A stretch of DNA of 64,000 bases from Streptomyces sp. FIT100 (GCF_024584805.1 NZ_CP075715.1:5758526-5822525); one strand, 5' to 3'; positions 17,528-26,714 are shown, counted from the first letter of the stretch. Notes: a model not told the origin generated them from the sequence alone. Program-made: numbers and translations.

Positions 17528-18076
17528 CTACATACGGGCGGCGGCCATCACGCGGGAGCGCAGCGGCTCGGCCGTCAGCATGTCGGCGAACTGCCACGAA
17601 TATGCCGTGACCTCTTCCTCTTGCAGCTCGACCATGTCGGCCGTGGTGCGGAACAGGTACCGGAAGTCGAAGTGCATGTGTTCCGGCTCGCCCTTGACAT
17701 CGTTGGCCGGGATGGCGTGCACGTCGACGTGAAGGGGCAGGCCGCTGTCGGGCTCGACCTGGTCGGGGCTGATGCCCGTCTCTTCAGCCAGCTCACGCAG
17801 GGCTGCATCGACAAGGGTTGAGTCGCTCTCCTCGACGTGGCCACCGGGCAGCAACCACTTACGCAGGGCCCTGTGTTCGATGGTCAGCACGCGCCCGTCG
17901 GGGCGGAGCAGGGCGGCCCCGGCGGTGACGTGTCCGCGGAACTCCTTGCGCGAGGCGATCGTGTCGCCGGCCTGGTCGAGGGTCGCGACGAGTGCGGACA
18001 GGCTGTCCTTTTCGTCGAGGTGCTCGGCGAGGTAGGCGTCGACGGTCTCGCGCACATGCTGTGCCGTGATCGGCAT
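17528..18076 (-). CDS. Nudix hydrolase in prophage cargo
   Basis: 182 residues. N-terminal helical region of ~45 residues (MPITAQHVRETVDAYLAEHL), then a Nudix fold with box GGHVEESDSTLVDAALREL-AEETGI, all key Glu present, and a histidine-rich loop (HVDVHAIP, HMHFDFRY). It is last in a leftward group 14 bp after the AdoHcy-hydrolase-like gene, implying a shared transcript and perhaps pathway. The substrate is unknown; a nucleotide or nucleotide-linked compound is the family norm. Confidence 0.88.
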   Translation of the reverse strand: MPITAQHVRETVDAYLAEHLDEKDSLSALVATLDQAGDTIASRKEFRGHVTAGAALLRPDGRVLTIEHRALRKWLLPGGHVEESDSTLVDAALRELAEETGISPDQVEPDSGLPLHVDVHAIPANDVKGEPEHMHFDFRYLFRTTADMVELQEEEVTAYSWQFADMLTAEPLRSRVMAAARM

Positions 18077-18089
18077 GGGGTCCTGTCTC

Positions 18090-19211
18090 CTAGCGGTTGA
18101 AGTAGTTGAGCCACGTTGCCGCGATGGTCTTCCGCTCGGCGGCGTCCACCTCGTGCATACCGCGTCCGAGGTCGCCGCGGGTGAGCATCCGGATTCCGGC
18201 GAGTATCTCGGCCTGCACGAGGAAGATGAACGGTCCCACGCTGGCGCCGTGCAGGAAGTTGACGGCGTTGCCGCGGTTGAGCAGGTAGAAGTAGTGGCCG
18301 GTCGTCGCGTAGCGGGTGACGTGCTCGCCGTTGGGCGTGCGCTGATAGACGTCGGGCAGGCCGGCGAGGTCGAGTTCGTCTTCGCTGCTGGTGACCGTGG
18401 CCACGTAGGCGCCGTTCCGCAGCGTGGCGAAGTCCTCGCCGCGGAGAGACACGGCCCCGGTGGCGCACAGGACCAGGCCGGCGCCGTGCAGGGCGACGTC
18501 GCGGTCGCGGGCCACTGTGAAGCCCTGCGAGAGTGCCTGTGTGCGCCGTACGGGGTCGACGTCGTGCACGGTGACCTGTACGCCCTTTGCGTGCAGCAGG
18601 CGGGCGATGCTGGACCCGAGCTTTCCGAATCCGATCACGAGTGCGGGACGCCCGTGCAGGATGTCGCCGCGGCTGCGCATGAGTGCCTCGGTGGAGAACA
18701 CGACCGACTGCCCAACGAGGAAATCCTCGGGGTCTTTGAGCGGGGAGCGCGCGACGGAGACGACGGGGCAGGGCAGTTTGTCGTGGTCGGCGTAGCGCTT
18801 GTGCCCGTTCTCCGTGTCCTCGACGACGCCCAGGATGCGGCCGGAGAACTGATCGCAGATGGCGTCGAGCGAGGGGGCGAAGTAGCCGCCCACGTCGAGC
18901 AGCACGACGGCCTCGCCGGCGGCGCGTGACTCGATGTACTCGACGGCGGTGTCGGGGTCCTCGAACATCTCCCGCGACAGGGTTTCGCACGGGGTTGTCT
19001 TCTCGACCGCGCGGCGGGCCGCGGCGTCGATGGACTTCGGCTTGGGCAGGACGGCCCGCAGGCTGCTGGTCTTGCCCACGGCCCCTACGAACGAGGGGCG
19101 TTCGGGCAGAAGGTGCGTGATCAGGAAGGATGACGGCCGCTCGGCCGGGGCGAACTGGTCGGCGATGCGCGCGAAATACGAGTCGAGGCGGGCGCGCTCG
19201 AACTGCTCCAT
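18090..19211 (-). CDS. AdoHcy-hydrolase-like NAD-binding protein
   Basis: 373 residues from ATG 19211, with AAGGGAAG upstream. The central Rossmann motif is VIGFGKLGSSIARLLHAKG, and flanking segments (LLDVGGYFAP, GVVEDTENGHKRY) resemble the S-adenosylhomocysteine hydrolase scaffold. The N-terminal substrate domain is divergent; canonical AdoHcyase nucleoside-binding signatures were not found. It is therefore a paralogue whose substrate may be another nucleoside or none. Paired with the downstream Nudix gene; 92 bp separate it from the upstream unknown gene. Housekeeping SAH recycling is unlikely from a prophage. Confidence 0.78.
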   Translation of the reverse strand: MEQFERARLDSYFARIADQFAPAERPSSFLITHLLPERPSFVGAVGKTSSLRAVLPKPKSIDAAARRAVEKTTPCETLSREMFEDPDTAVEYIESRAAGEAVVLLDVGGYFAPSLDAICDQFSGRILGVVEDTENGHKRYADHDKLPCPVVSVARSPLKDPEDFLVGQSVVFSTEALMRSRGDILHGRPALVIGFGKLGSSIARLLHAKGVQVTVHDVDPVRRTQALSQGFTVARDRDVALHGAGLVLCATGAVSLRGEDFATLRNGAYVATVTSSEDELDLAGLPDVYQRTPNGEHVTRYATTGHYFYLLNRGNAVNFLHGASVGPFIFLVQAEILAGIRMLTRGDLGRGMHEVDAAERKTIAATWLNYFNR

Positions 19212-19303
19212 GGACTCACTTCCCTTGGTTGGGGCGGTGGTTCTGGACAGGTGGTGCACCGCCCCCGCACCCGGGGGAGCCGTCGTCGACGCGGGGGCGG
19301 GGT

Positions 19304-19822
19304 TCATCGGCCGAAGCGCCACCGGCGCGGCTTGCGATGACGTCCCGCCCCCGCCGGGGCATAGGGGGAACACCCGGCGGGAGCGGGGGACTGTAACGGC
19401 CTGCTGCGGGTTGGCAGGGCGTAGGTGCGCACGGAGTATCGGGCGTCGTAGTCCGTGACATTGAGCAGGTAGGTGTGACCGGAGGCGAGGACGCGCAGGG
19501 CGTGCTCGTATCGCTCGTCGCTGCTGGCCCATGCGAGCAGGTCGTCGTCGGGCCGCGGGCAGTCGGGGCCCGCGGCAACGAGCAGGACCGACTCAAGGTG
19601 CGGCGTGTTCGGCTCTGGGGCGAGCAGGCGGGCGAGGCGCTGCGCCTCGGCGCGCATCCATCGTGCGGCGAGGCGGGGGGACGCGGCCCGGTAGTACGCG
19701 AGGATGACCTCGCGGGAGCCGCTCAGGTCGTAGGCCGTCACCTCACAGCGGAAGGCGACGGCGGCGTGCCTGAGCGGGCGCGCGGGGACTGGCGGGCGGT
19801 ACGTCAAGACGCCGGCGCTCAC
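19304..19822 (-). CDS. Unknown cargo protein, 172 aa
   Basis: GTG start overlaps the upstream gene stop by 4 bp. Mostly helical in appearance, with no signal peptide or TM segment, and a basic, Pro-rich C-terminal tail after about residue 135. The central part (ESVLLVAAGPDCPRPDDDLL) has strand-like spacing. No family recognised. Coupled to the 146-aa gene and upstream of the AdoHcy-hydrolase-like gene. Confidence 0.68.
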   Translation of the reverse strand: MSAGVLTYRPPVPARPLRHAAVAFRCEVTAYDLSGSREVILAYYRAASPRLAARWMRAEAQRLARLLAPEPNTPHLESVLLVAAGPDCPRPDDDLLAWASSDERYEHALRVLASGHTYLLNVTDYDARYSVRTYALPTRSRPLQSPAPAGCSPYAPAGAGRHRKPRRWRFGR

Positions 19823-20259
19823 CGCCCGTGCTCCTGGGCCTTCTCCCGGCGCTTGATGAGCTGTTCGAATTGCACGTGATACAGCTCGACTTGCGCCGGA
19901 GTGAGGATGAGCACCGACTCGGAGGTGCCCCCGTCCTCATGGTGGACCGTGACCCGTAGCGCGGCCTGATGCGCCCGGTGGTCGTAGATCACATCCCGCT
20001 TTTGCGGGGTTACGTGGGTGATCGGTACGACCACCGGGCGCAGCGTGGTTCCGTCGGCTCTCGCGCGCCAGTCACCCCCGCCTCCGGGCAAGCGCAGGTG
20101 GTACGACTTCGCGCTGTCGCTCGGCAGGTCGACCACGACCCCGATCTGCCCGCCCTTGGCGAGGTCGAGGGCGAGGTCGCCAAGTCGCGGGTGAAACGGG
20201 GTGCCTGCGCCTAACTCGACGCCACGTGTGGGGAGTTGCTTCGAGGTCTGTTCGGCCAT
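19819..20259 (-). CDS. Unknown cargo protein, 146 aa
   Basis: ATG 20259. Beta-rich middle (GQIGVVVDLPSD, SYHLRLPGGGGDWRAR, VVVPITHV) and a charged C-terminal helix (VELYHVQFEQLIKRREKAQE). No catalytic motif recognised. First of a coupled leftward pair; 55 bp separate it from the XRE-TPR gene, so it may be read from that promoter or its own. Confidence 0.7.
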   Translation of the reverse strand: MAEQTSKQLPTRGVELGAGTPFHPRLGDLALDLAKGGQIGVVVDLPSDSAKSYHLRLPGGGGDWRARADGTTLRPVVVPITHVTPQKRDVIYDHRAHQAALRVTVHHEDGGTSESVLILTPAQVELYHVQFEQLIKRREKAQEHGR

Positions 20260-20314
20260 ACCCCGAAGCTAGGAGCGAGCTACAGGCCCAATATGAACCG
20301 GAGGAATATCACCC

Positions 20315-21544
20315 TCATCCGTCGAGGTGAAAGCGGTCTGACATGCGGCGCAGCTTCTCGCGGGTGGCTGCTCGTTCGGCGTAGACGATGCTGCGCAGGG
20401 TTGACCGGGCGATCGGGTGGTTGCGGATGAGCTGCGGCGCGATGCGCTCAGCTGTTTCCAGTTCCTTCAACGCCTTGTCGCGGTTTCCGTCCCACAGCCA
20501 CGCCCGGGCGAGGTCCATGTGATGGTGCCCTTGCCGGGAGTTGGGGAGTGCGGCGACCAGGCCCCGCGGCGTGCGTCGGTTTATGGACAGCGCCTTGCGC
20601 TGCTCGCGCATCTCCAGTGCGACGCTGATTGCGTGGATCTGGACGTTGCCGGGTGAGAACGTGAGTGAATGCCGGTCGTAGATCGGGGGGCCGGCGTACT
20701 CGCCCAACCGGTCGGCGGCTGCCTTTGCGTGTCCGATGCGGTCCTCGGCCTCTGCCGTGCGATTGCCCCGTGCCGCGGACACGGCCGCGCGGAGCTGGAG
20801 AGATCCCCACGCGCGCACGGCGAGCGGCTCGCCCTGTTCGTATTCCTGTTGGACGCTGGCGATGGCCCGATCTGAAAGGGCGACAGCGTCCGCCCAATCC
20901 GCGGTTGCCCACATGTCCCAGACACGCATCCAGTCAGCCACGGCCGGCATGACGGAGTCGCCAGACAGGCGGGCCGACCAGGCAGCCCGTTCACAGGACA
21001 TGGCGACCAACTCGGGATGTCCGAGTGCGTGCGCGGCGGTATGCGCAAACTTGCAGCACACGGCGTAGATGGTGAACGCTTCCTCGCGCTCGTGGCCGGT
21101 GGACACCTCGGCGAGGGCGCGGGCTTCTCGGAACAGGTCGGGAAGTACCTGCATGATCGCCACGTTCGCCGCGGTGTCTCGCAGGCGGTGAAGTCGGGTT
21201 GTCTCCCGCCAAAGTTGACCCGACGGCCGGGGGGTGCCCTCAAAGACTGGGGCGAGGTCGTACCGGCGCAGTTCGCGCAGGATGGACGACGCGGCTACTT
21301 GCCATTGGTTCTCGTCCGGCGAGCTGTTGTACGGACGGCCGATCAGGTCGTTGGGGTGTACGTGCAGCTCGGCGGCAACCTGGTTGAGCAGGCCGACGCG
21401 GTCGAGCTCGATCAGGCCGTTTTCCATCTTCGACACCCACCCCTGAGACTTTCCCAGGGCGACGGCGAGGTCTGCCTGCGGCATTCCGAGACGGAGCCGT
21501 GCGCGACGGACGCGGCGGCCGATCTCCTCGGCTTCTTCCAACAT
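20315..21544 (-). CDS. XRE-family regulator with TPR-like sensor domain
   Basis: 409 residues. Helix-turn-helix near residues 10-65 (GMPQADLAVALGKSQGWVSK, then MENG), followed by a long helical region with TPR-like spacing to the C-terminus. This XRE plus TPR layout is common in Streptomyces regulators, often linked to a neighbouring small gene or signal. ATG 21544 follows a G-rich ribosome site. It heads the cargo group and probably controls it, separately from the phage repressor at 49.5 kb. Confidence 0.85.
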   Translation of the reverse strand: MLEEAEEIGRRVRRARLRLGMPQADLAVALGKSQGWVSKMENGLIELDRVGLLNQVAAELHVHPNDLIGRPYNSSPDENQWQVAASSILRELRRYDLAPVFEGTPRPSGQLWRETTRLHRLRDTAANVAIMQVLPDLFREARALAEVSTGHEREEAFTIYAVCCKFAHTAAHALGHPELVAMSCERAAWSARLSGDSVMPAVADWMRVWDMWATADWADAVALSDRAIASVQQEYEQGEPLAVRAWGSLQLRAAVSAARGNRTAEAEDRIGHAKAAADRLGEYAGPPIYDRHSLTFSPGNVQIHAISVALEMREQRKALSINRRTPRGLVAALPNSRQGHHHMDLARAWLWDGNRDKALKELETAERIAPQLIRNHPIARSTLRSIVYAERAATREKLRRMSDRFHLDG

Positions 21545-21697
21545 CAGCGTGCCCCCCTTGCGGCGAGGGGCCGGCGGCTTGCAAGCGTTCGGCGAGGCAT
21601 CCGTGCTCCATCCGTCGGACTCATACTCATGACGGTACAGAGCGCACACGGTGCGTGTGGAGGGCTACAGGTCGGGAAGTGCGCGGAAACGACAAGG

Positions 21698-21735
21698 GCG
21701 CCCCTGCCCCGGCACATGGCCGGGTACGGGGGCGC
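21698..21735 (-). terminator. Hairpin after lysis genes
   Basis: GCGCCCC (21698-21704) pairs with GGGGCGC (21729-21735), with further CCGGC/GCCGG pairing inside. On the minus strand it follows the last lysis gene and precedes the XRE gene, with CTTGTC and TTT after it. Confidence 0.65.
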
Positions 21736-21753
21736 GGTGCTGCTCGGGGCGAG

Positions 21754-22077
21754 CTACTTGTCAACGATGCGGCGGGTGCGGGCGTCGACGCGGTCGACGG
21801 CGTCGCGCAGGCTGGCCCCGCTGTTCGGGTGCAGTTCGTGCTCGACGGCGGCGAGGCGGTCCTCGATGGCGCCGAGTCGTTGCATGACGCCCGGCCGGTC
21901 CGGTACACCAGGGCGGCCGGGTACGCCTTGCCAGTCGTCGGCCACCTGGCCGAGCCGCTCGGCGAGGTGCCGCGCTCCTCGGCTTGCCCGGTAGAGCAGG
22001 CCGAGGGCGCCCCCGACGGCGACGACGACGCCGGACCAGACGACGGTGAGGTCGACGCCCGGGATTCCTGTGGTCAC
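21754..22077 (-). CDS. Small membrane protein of lysis module (DUF2746-like)
   Basis: 107 residues from GTG 22077. One TM segment (LTVVWSGVVVAVGGALGLLY), then a basic-acidic coiled-coil-like tail ending RIVDK. Starts within the 3' end of the 77-aa holin-like gene (4-bp overlap). Size and position fit a second holin or spanin-like helper of actinophages. Confidence 0.7.
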   Translation of the reverse strand: MTTGIPGVDLTVVWSGVVVAVGGALGLLYRASRGARHLAERLGQVADDWQGVPGRPGVPDRPGVMQRLGAIEDRLAAVEHELHPNSGASLRDAVDRVDARTRRIVDK

Positions 22078-22307
22078 GAGCGCGGCGCCTCCTCGTCGAC
22101 CAGGCCCAGGCCGACACGGTCGAGCAGGGCCTCGACACTCGGCAGGGCCATGACGCGGGCGAGGCCACCTGCGACGGCGAGGGCGCCGGCGACCCACGGA
22201 AGGGATGCCGGGATGCCGGACGCGTCGACGATGGCGGGCAGGGCGAGGGCGAGACCGACGGCGCCCTGAATCAGGGTCCGTGCGGTGCGCTTGGTGGCGG
22301 GGCTCAT
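22074..22307 (-). CDS. Putative holin
   Basis: 77 residues. Two hydrophobic segments (LIQGAVGLALALPAIVDA and LPWVAGALAVAGGLARVMAL) with a basic N-terminus and an acidic C-terminus, a class II holin-like layout. It directly follows the endolysin gene. Confidence 0.75.
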   Translation of the reverse strand: MSPATKRTARTLIQGAVGLALALPAIVDASGIPASLPWVAGALAVAGGLARVMALPSVEALLDRVGLGLVDEEAPRS

Positions 22308-22335
22308 GGGGTGGTGTCTCCTGTTCGTGAGGGGG

Positions 22336-23256
22336 TCAGTTGCCGTAGGCGAGGCGGTGCAGGTACGCCCAGCCCTTCGCGCCGATAGCGGGGTCGTAGG
22401 ACTTTCCGGCGCTGCGGTAGGACGGGTGGGCGTTGTGGAAGCGGGCGACGCTGGCCTGCGTGATCGGTCCGTAGTTGTCCGACTCGGTGACGCTCTTGGG
22501 CATGTAGCCGGTGGCCTTGAGGGCGTGCTGCAACGTCTTGGCCGAGGGCTTTGCCTTGTTCGGGGCGAGGCCGGCCGGGAACGCGGGCGGGGTGTACGGC
22601 TTCGGCTTGCTCGGGGTCGAGGGCTTGCTCGGCGTCTTCTGGTCGAGCAGCTCGGCGACGCGGGCCCGGATCTTGGCCATGGTGAGCGCGGGCCCGCCCT
22701 TCTTGCCGATGGGGCCGCGCGGGTCGATCTTGCCGGGCTGCCACTCGCTGTGTCCGATGACGGACTCGGCGCCCCACCCGTGCGCGCGGCAGATTCCGGC
22801 GGCGGCCCGGGCGATGGCCTCGACCTGTGCGTCGGGCCACGGGTCGATGTTGTCGCCCAGGTTGATGCACTCGAACCCGTAGAAGCGGCTGTTCCCGTCG
22901 GTGTTGGCCTCATTGTCGGCGGGCAGGGTGCGCTCGGCGATGACGGCGGCGAGCACGTCGTCGTCGCCGAGTCCGGCGTGATTGGCGCGGCCGTATCCGA
23001 CCAGGTGCACGGTGCCGGCCTTGTCGATCACGCCGTGACACAGCGGGCCGGGGAGGGTGCTGTACCCGTCGCGGCAGATGGCGACCGAGTGCGCGGTGCC
23101 CTCGGTCACGGTGTGGTGGATCATGACGCCGTGCATGGGACCCCATGCGCCGTGTCCGGCGCGGTTGTGGGTGCGCCATGATCCGACTTCGACGACGTCG
23201 AGCTGCTCGCCCCGCAGGGCGGCGAGGAACGCGGACGCGCTGAGCGGTGTTGCCAT
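22336..23256 (-). CDS. Endolysin, N-acetylmuramoyl-L-alanine amidase
   Basis: 306 residues. Amidase_2/PGRP-type domain with MIHHTV, a central substrate-loop histidine (CHGVIDKAG, ANHAGLG), and VIGHSEWQPGKIDPRG carrying the late His. The C-terminal ~80 residues, after a Pro/Ser/Lys linker, look like a peptidoglycan-binding domain (LQHALKATGYMPKSV). No signal peptide, so export depends on the holin. Confidence 0.9.
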   Translation of the reverse strand: MATPLSASAFLAALRGEQLDVVEVGSWRTHNRAGHGAWGPMHGVMIHHTVTEGTAHSVAICRDGYSTLPGPLCHGVIDKAGTVHLVGYGRANHAGLGDDDVLAAVIAERTLPADNEANTDGNSRFYGFECINLGDNIDPWPDAQVEAIARAAAGICRAHGWGAESVIGHSEWQPGKIDPRGPIGKKGGPALTMAKIRARVAELLDQKTPSKPSTPSKPKPYTPPAFPAGLAPNKAKPSAKTLQHALKATGYMPKSVTESDNYGPITQASVARFHNAHPSYRSAGKSYDPAIGAKGWAYLHRLAYGN

Positions 23257-23277
23257 GGGTGGGTGTCTCCAGACATG

Positions 23278-23307
23278 AAAAAACGCCCTCGGCGGCTGCC
23301 GGGGCGT
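23278..23307 (-). terminator. Intrinsic terminator after tail genes
   Basis: On the minus strand ACGCCC...GGGCGT with inner GCCG/CGGC pairing is followed by a run of T (+ strand A at 23278-23283). A canonical rho-independent terminator between the tail-fibre and endolysin genes, so lysis may have its own promoter or depend on readthrough. Confidence 0.82.
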
Positions 23308-23325
23308 GCGGTTGAAGGAGTGGGG

Positions 23326-24861
23326 CTAGACCATGGCGAGGGCCATGATTGCCGGGTCGAGGCCAACCTCGCCGGTGGCCTGGTTGACCGTGGCCGGTAG
23401 CGAGGTCTGCGTGTTGAGGCACCAGGCGCGCTGAAATGCCGTGCCGAGGAAGAAGTTCGCGGGTGCGCTCGGCGACTCGTTCTGAATGTGCATGTAGTAG
23501 AAATCCGTGGCGCTTCCGGCGGACAGCAGGAAGGCGGCCCAGTAGCGGCCTGGGGCGAGTGCCGCCGTGGCGGTAAGCGGAATGGGCACGGCGCCGATGT
23601 GGTTGTCTGCGGCGCCCGGGGCGGTCCCGGTGATCTGGCCGGCGGCGGGGAGACTGGACACCAGGCCGGATGTTGCGACCCGTGTTCCCGACTCGTTGTA
23701 GATGCCGGCGTAGAAGCGGGCCGCGGGGATGGCGGTGGAGCCGGTCCACCCTCGCGCGAAGATCACCACCCGGTTTACCTGGGTGCTCTCCGTGATGTTG
23801 ATGCCGCTCATGTAGATGCGCTGGACTACCGCGGCTTTGGTCGTGGTCGGGTTGCTGACGTGCGCGGGGTCGCACGACCAGGCCGCGAATCCGAGGGCCT
23901 GCGGGGTCCACGTGTTCCGCGGGACGACGGTGGGGAGCTGCGCGACGGGGATACGGGTGGACGCGTCGAGGGACGCGACGCCGTTTGCGGTTCCCCGGGT
24001 GGTCGTCGCGAGGGCGCCCACCTGCGCGGCGGAGTGGGTGTGGTCGGACGGTGAGGCGCCCACGTCGGCCGCGGCGAGGACGACGTCGCCCGTCTTGGTG
24101 TTGACGGAGGTCACGGCGCCCCCGCCGGACGATGTCGGGAGCTGTGCGGCGGGAACTTTTCCGGACGCGTCGAGCTGCGCCACGCCCCCGGCGGCCCCGG
24201 CCGCGGTCGAGGGGATCGCCCCGACGTCGGCCGCGGCGAGGACGACGTCGGGCGCCGACTTTCCGTTGACGGACTGCACGACGCCGGGCGCCCCGTCGGT
24301 CCCGTTCGTGCCCGGTGTTCCGGGGTCACCCTTGGGGCCTGTGGCGCCGGCCGGTCCGGTGGCGCCGGTTGCTCCCGGGGCCCCGGTGGCGCCGGTTGCC
24401 CCGGGGGCGCCCTGTGGGCCGACCAGGGATGCGAGCCATTGCTGCACCGTGCCGGCGAATCCCTGCTCGACGGCTACCTCGTACGCGCTGTCGCCCCTTA
24501 CCGAAACGTAATTGGGCTTGCCCGGGTCCGTCGGTGCGATGTCGGCGAGGTCGACGGCGGGACGTTCGGCCGGTAGCAGGATGGCGTACGAACGGTTCGA
24601 GGCGACGCCGGCGAGCTGCTCGGTTACGACGTACGCCCATCCGTCCGGGTCCATGCCAGGGGCGTCGGTGGCGGGGACGGTGACGGAGATTGCGCCCGTG
24701 GCGTCGAGTTGCGCGACGACGGGGCCGCCGAGGATCACATCGGAGTCGGGGAACGTCAGGACGGCCGGGGCTCGGAAGGTGACGGAGCCGGTAAGCGGGG
24801 TGCCGTCGGGGGTGAGATACCGACCGGTCACGGTCACGGTGGGGATGGACTCGGGCAGCAC
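23326..24861 (-). CDS. Tail fibre with collagen-like segment
   Basis: 511 residues from GTG 24861. An N-terminal beta-domain (TVTGRYLTPDGTPL), a segment with 15 or more GxY collagen triplets (GATGATGAPGATGATGPAG), repeated VVLAAADVGA units typical of fibre shafts, and a C-terminal ~190-residue beta domain likely to bind the host. Last gene of the tail operon. Confidence 0.85.
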   Translation of the reverse strand: MLPESIPTVTVTGRYLTPDGTPLTGSVTFRAPAVLTFPDSDVILGGPVVAQLDATGAISVTVPATDAPGMDPDGWAYVVTEQLAGVASNRSYAILLPAERPAVDLADIAPTDPGKPNYVSVRGDSAYEVAVEQGFAGTVQQWLASLVGPQGAPGATGATGAPGATGATGPAGATGPKGDPGTPGTNGTDGAPGVVQSVNGKSAPDVVLAAADVGAIPSTAAGAAGGVAQLDASGKVPAAQLPTSSGGGAVTSVNTKTGDVVLAAADVGASPSDHTHSAAQVGALATTTRGTANGVASLDASTRIPVAQLPTVVPRNTWTPQALGFAAWSCDPAHVSNPTTTKAAVVQRIYMSGINITESTQVNRVVIFARGWTGSTAIPAARFYAGIYNESGTRVATSGLVSSLPAAGQITGTAPGAADNHIGAVPIPLTATAALAPGRYWAAFLLSAGSATDFYYMHIQNESPSAPANFFLGTAFQRAWCLNTQTSLPATVNQATGEVGLDPAIMALAMV

Positions 24862-24874
24862 TATGCGGGTTCTC

Positions 24875-25603
24875 CTAATTGGCTTCGTCGGCGGTGATGG
24901 TGTTGACGCCCCAGATGCCGCGGACACGTAGGGAGCAGGTGCCGGTACCGGCGGTGCGGTGGGCCCACATGACGACCGAGACGTCGCGGCCGTACGGGAA
25001 GTCGGCGGCAGGGAGCGTGATGCGATCGTTGACGTCCTTGACCGTGGCCGAACTGGTTAGGGTCCAGGTCGGCCCGTACTGAACGTTTCCGATCTTCATA
25101 ACGACCTGCGCGGCCGTGCCCGATGGGCCGGCGAGTTGCAGATTGACGCGCAGGACCTTGTGTTGCGTGAGCATCTGCCCGGAGTACAGGGCGACTTCGG
25201 CATCGTTGGTGAAGTTGATGAATGGGGCGCAGGGGATCGGAACCCATGGCCGGCCGAGGTAGTCGTCGGCGTATCCGTCGTCCATCACAATCACTTGGCC
25301 TGTACGGGAGAACGTCCGCACCATCTGTCCGCCGGTGTTGATGTCGTCGCCGACGGTCAGTGCCGCGGAACCGTCTTCCCGGGCCATGCCGACGGCCCAA
25401 TCGCCCTCGGGGGTCTGGCCGGTCATGAAGATGCGGTTGCCGTTGGGGGCCTGCGCGATGATCTGTCCGCCCTCGCCGATGACGATGTCGCCGTGAAGAA
25501 TCTTGGTCAGGGCTGGCCGTATCTGAGCGCGGCCGGACAGCTCGCGCACCTGCCGTTCGAGACTTCGGATGCGGTCGAGGATGTCCTGCGGGATTGCTGC
25601 CAT
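24875..25603 (-). CDS. Minor tail / tail-tip protein
   Basis: 242 residues. N-terminal short coiled-coil (ILDRIRSLERQVRELSGRAQ) then a beta-rich body. No enzyme motif. It lies 14 bp before the fibre gene and 1 bp after the gp37-like gene. Role assigned by position and the trimer-like N-terminus. Confidence 0.75.
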   Translation of the reverse strand: MAAIPQDILDRIRSLERQVRELSGRAQIRPALTKILHGDIVIGEGGQIIAQAPNGNRIFMTGQTPEGDWAVGMAREDGSAALTVGDDINTGGQMVRTFSRTGQVIVMDDGYADDYLGRPWVPIPCAPFINFTNDAEVALYSGQMLTQHKVLRVNLQLAGPSGTAAQVVMKIGNVQYGPTWTLTSSATVKDVNDRITLPAADFPYGRDVSVVMWAHRTAGTGTCSLRVRGIWGVNTITADEAN

Positions 25604-26710
25604 CTATGCGGCCTCCAAGTACAGGCGGGCGGACTCGGGCCGGCCGCGTTCGGGCGGGTTGATGGACATGCCGACGACGCGGTACCGAGCGTCGAGCTGC
25701 TCGGGGTGCCACAGGTCCCGTACGCGCAGGCGCACACTCGCGCCGAGCAGCGCGGGCGAGACCGGGGCGCGGGACATGTCGACGGTCACCTCGGGCACGA
25801 CCGTGCCGGCCCGGGCGGCGGCGAGGTCCGCTGATGCGTGCGCGTTGAGCGTGGTCTGCTTCTCGACGGTTGAGTAATCGCTGCTGCCGTCAAGGCGGGG
25901 CCATCCGTCGGCGATGTCCTGATCGGCGACGAGCAGGTCGGACATGATCGGGACACTGTCTGCGGCCTGGTTGCTGTTGTCGGTGGCGCCCCTGGACTGC
26001 CACGCGTTCGCGCGCTTCGTGGCGTCGACAGGCCACGTGTATGAGACGACCGGGCCCGGGTGGTCGAGGACGATGTCGCTCGTACCGGTGCGGATGGTCG
26101 GGGTGCCGAGCTGGAGCCGTTTCACACGGCGCCCGTCGGCGTCCCGGAACGACGCGATGCGCCATTCGAAACCGCCCGCGACGGCGCCGAGCTGGTCGAG
26201 CAGGTCCCGGACGAGGGGCAGGTCGAATCGGCTGTATGTGCGGTCGCGGGTGATGCCAGATGTTTCGGTGCCGTACTCGATGCCGATGTCGCCGCCGGGG
26301 GTGGCCTGGACGTAGTCGAGCAGGCCGCGGGCGATGTCGTACTGATCGACGCCGGCCGCGGTGAACGTGTCGTACAGCATCCGGTGCGAGAGGTAGGTGT
26401 CCCAGGTTCCGGCCTGGATCTGGACGCTGAGGAATCCGCGGGCGTCGGACTGTACGGCCGCGGTCCACAGGATGCCGCCCCACCACACGTCGAGCCCGCG
26501 TTCGAGCCATACGGCTGTGCGGCCGGGCACGATGGCGGCGCGGGCCCGCGCGGCTATCGACGCGTTCGGGATCGGCACCGTGCCGGACATGGCGCCCGGC
26601 TTGCCGATGTAGTCGTCGAGGGCGAGCTGCTGCACGGGCAGGGCGTCGATTACCTGATCGGTGCGCAGGTCGCACAGCAGCAGCCGGTACGAGGGGGAGA
26701 GCACGTTCAC
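25604..26710 (-). CDS. Tail-tip protein, Gp37-like
   Basis: 368 residues. Opens YRLLLCDLRTDQVIDALPVQ, a pattern seen in actinophage minor tail proteins, and contains RARAAIVPGRTAVWLERG and later GVDQYDIARGLLDY. Likely a baseplate-hub or tail-associated component. Tightly packed in the tail operon. Confidence 0.75.
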   Translation of the reverse strand: MNVLSPSYRLLLCDLRTDQVIDALPVQQLALDDYIGKPGAMSGTVPIPNASIAARARAAIVPGRTAVWLERGLDVWWGGILWTAAVQSDARGFLSVQIQAGTWDTYLSHRMLYDTFTAAGVDQYDIARGLLDYVQATPGGDIGIEYGTETSGITRDRTYSRFDLPLVRDLLDQLGAVAGGFEWRIASFRDADGRRVKRLQLGTPTIRTGTSDIVLDHPGPVVSYTWPVDATKRANAWQSRGATDNSNQAADSVPIMSDLLVADQDIADGWPRLDGSSDYSTVEKQTTLNAHASADLAAARAGTVVPEVTVDMSRAPVSPALLGASVRLRVRDLWHPEQLDARYRVVGMSINPPERGRPESARLYLEAA

Positions 26711-26714
26711 CTCC

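Noticed and set aside
21017..21994. 325-codon rightward frame over the XRE gene
   Set aside because: Antisense of the XRE-TPR gene, which has clear HTH and helical features.
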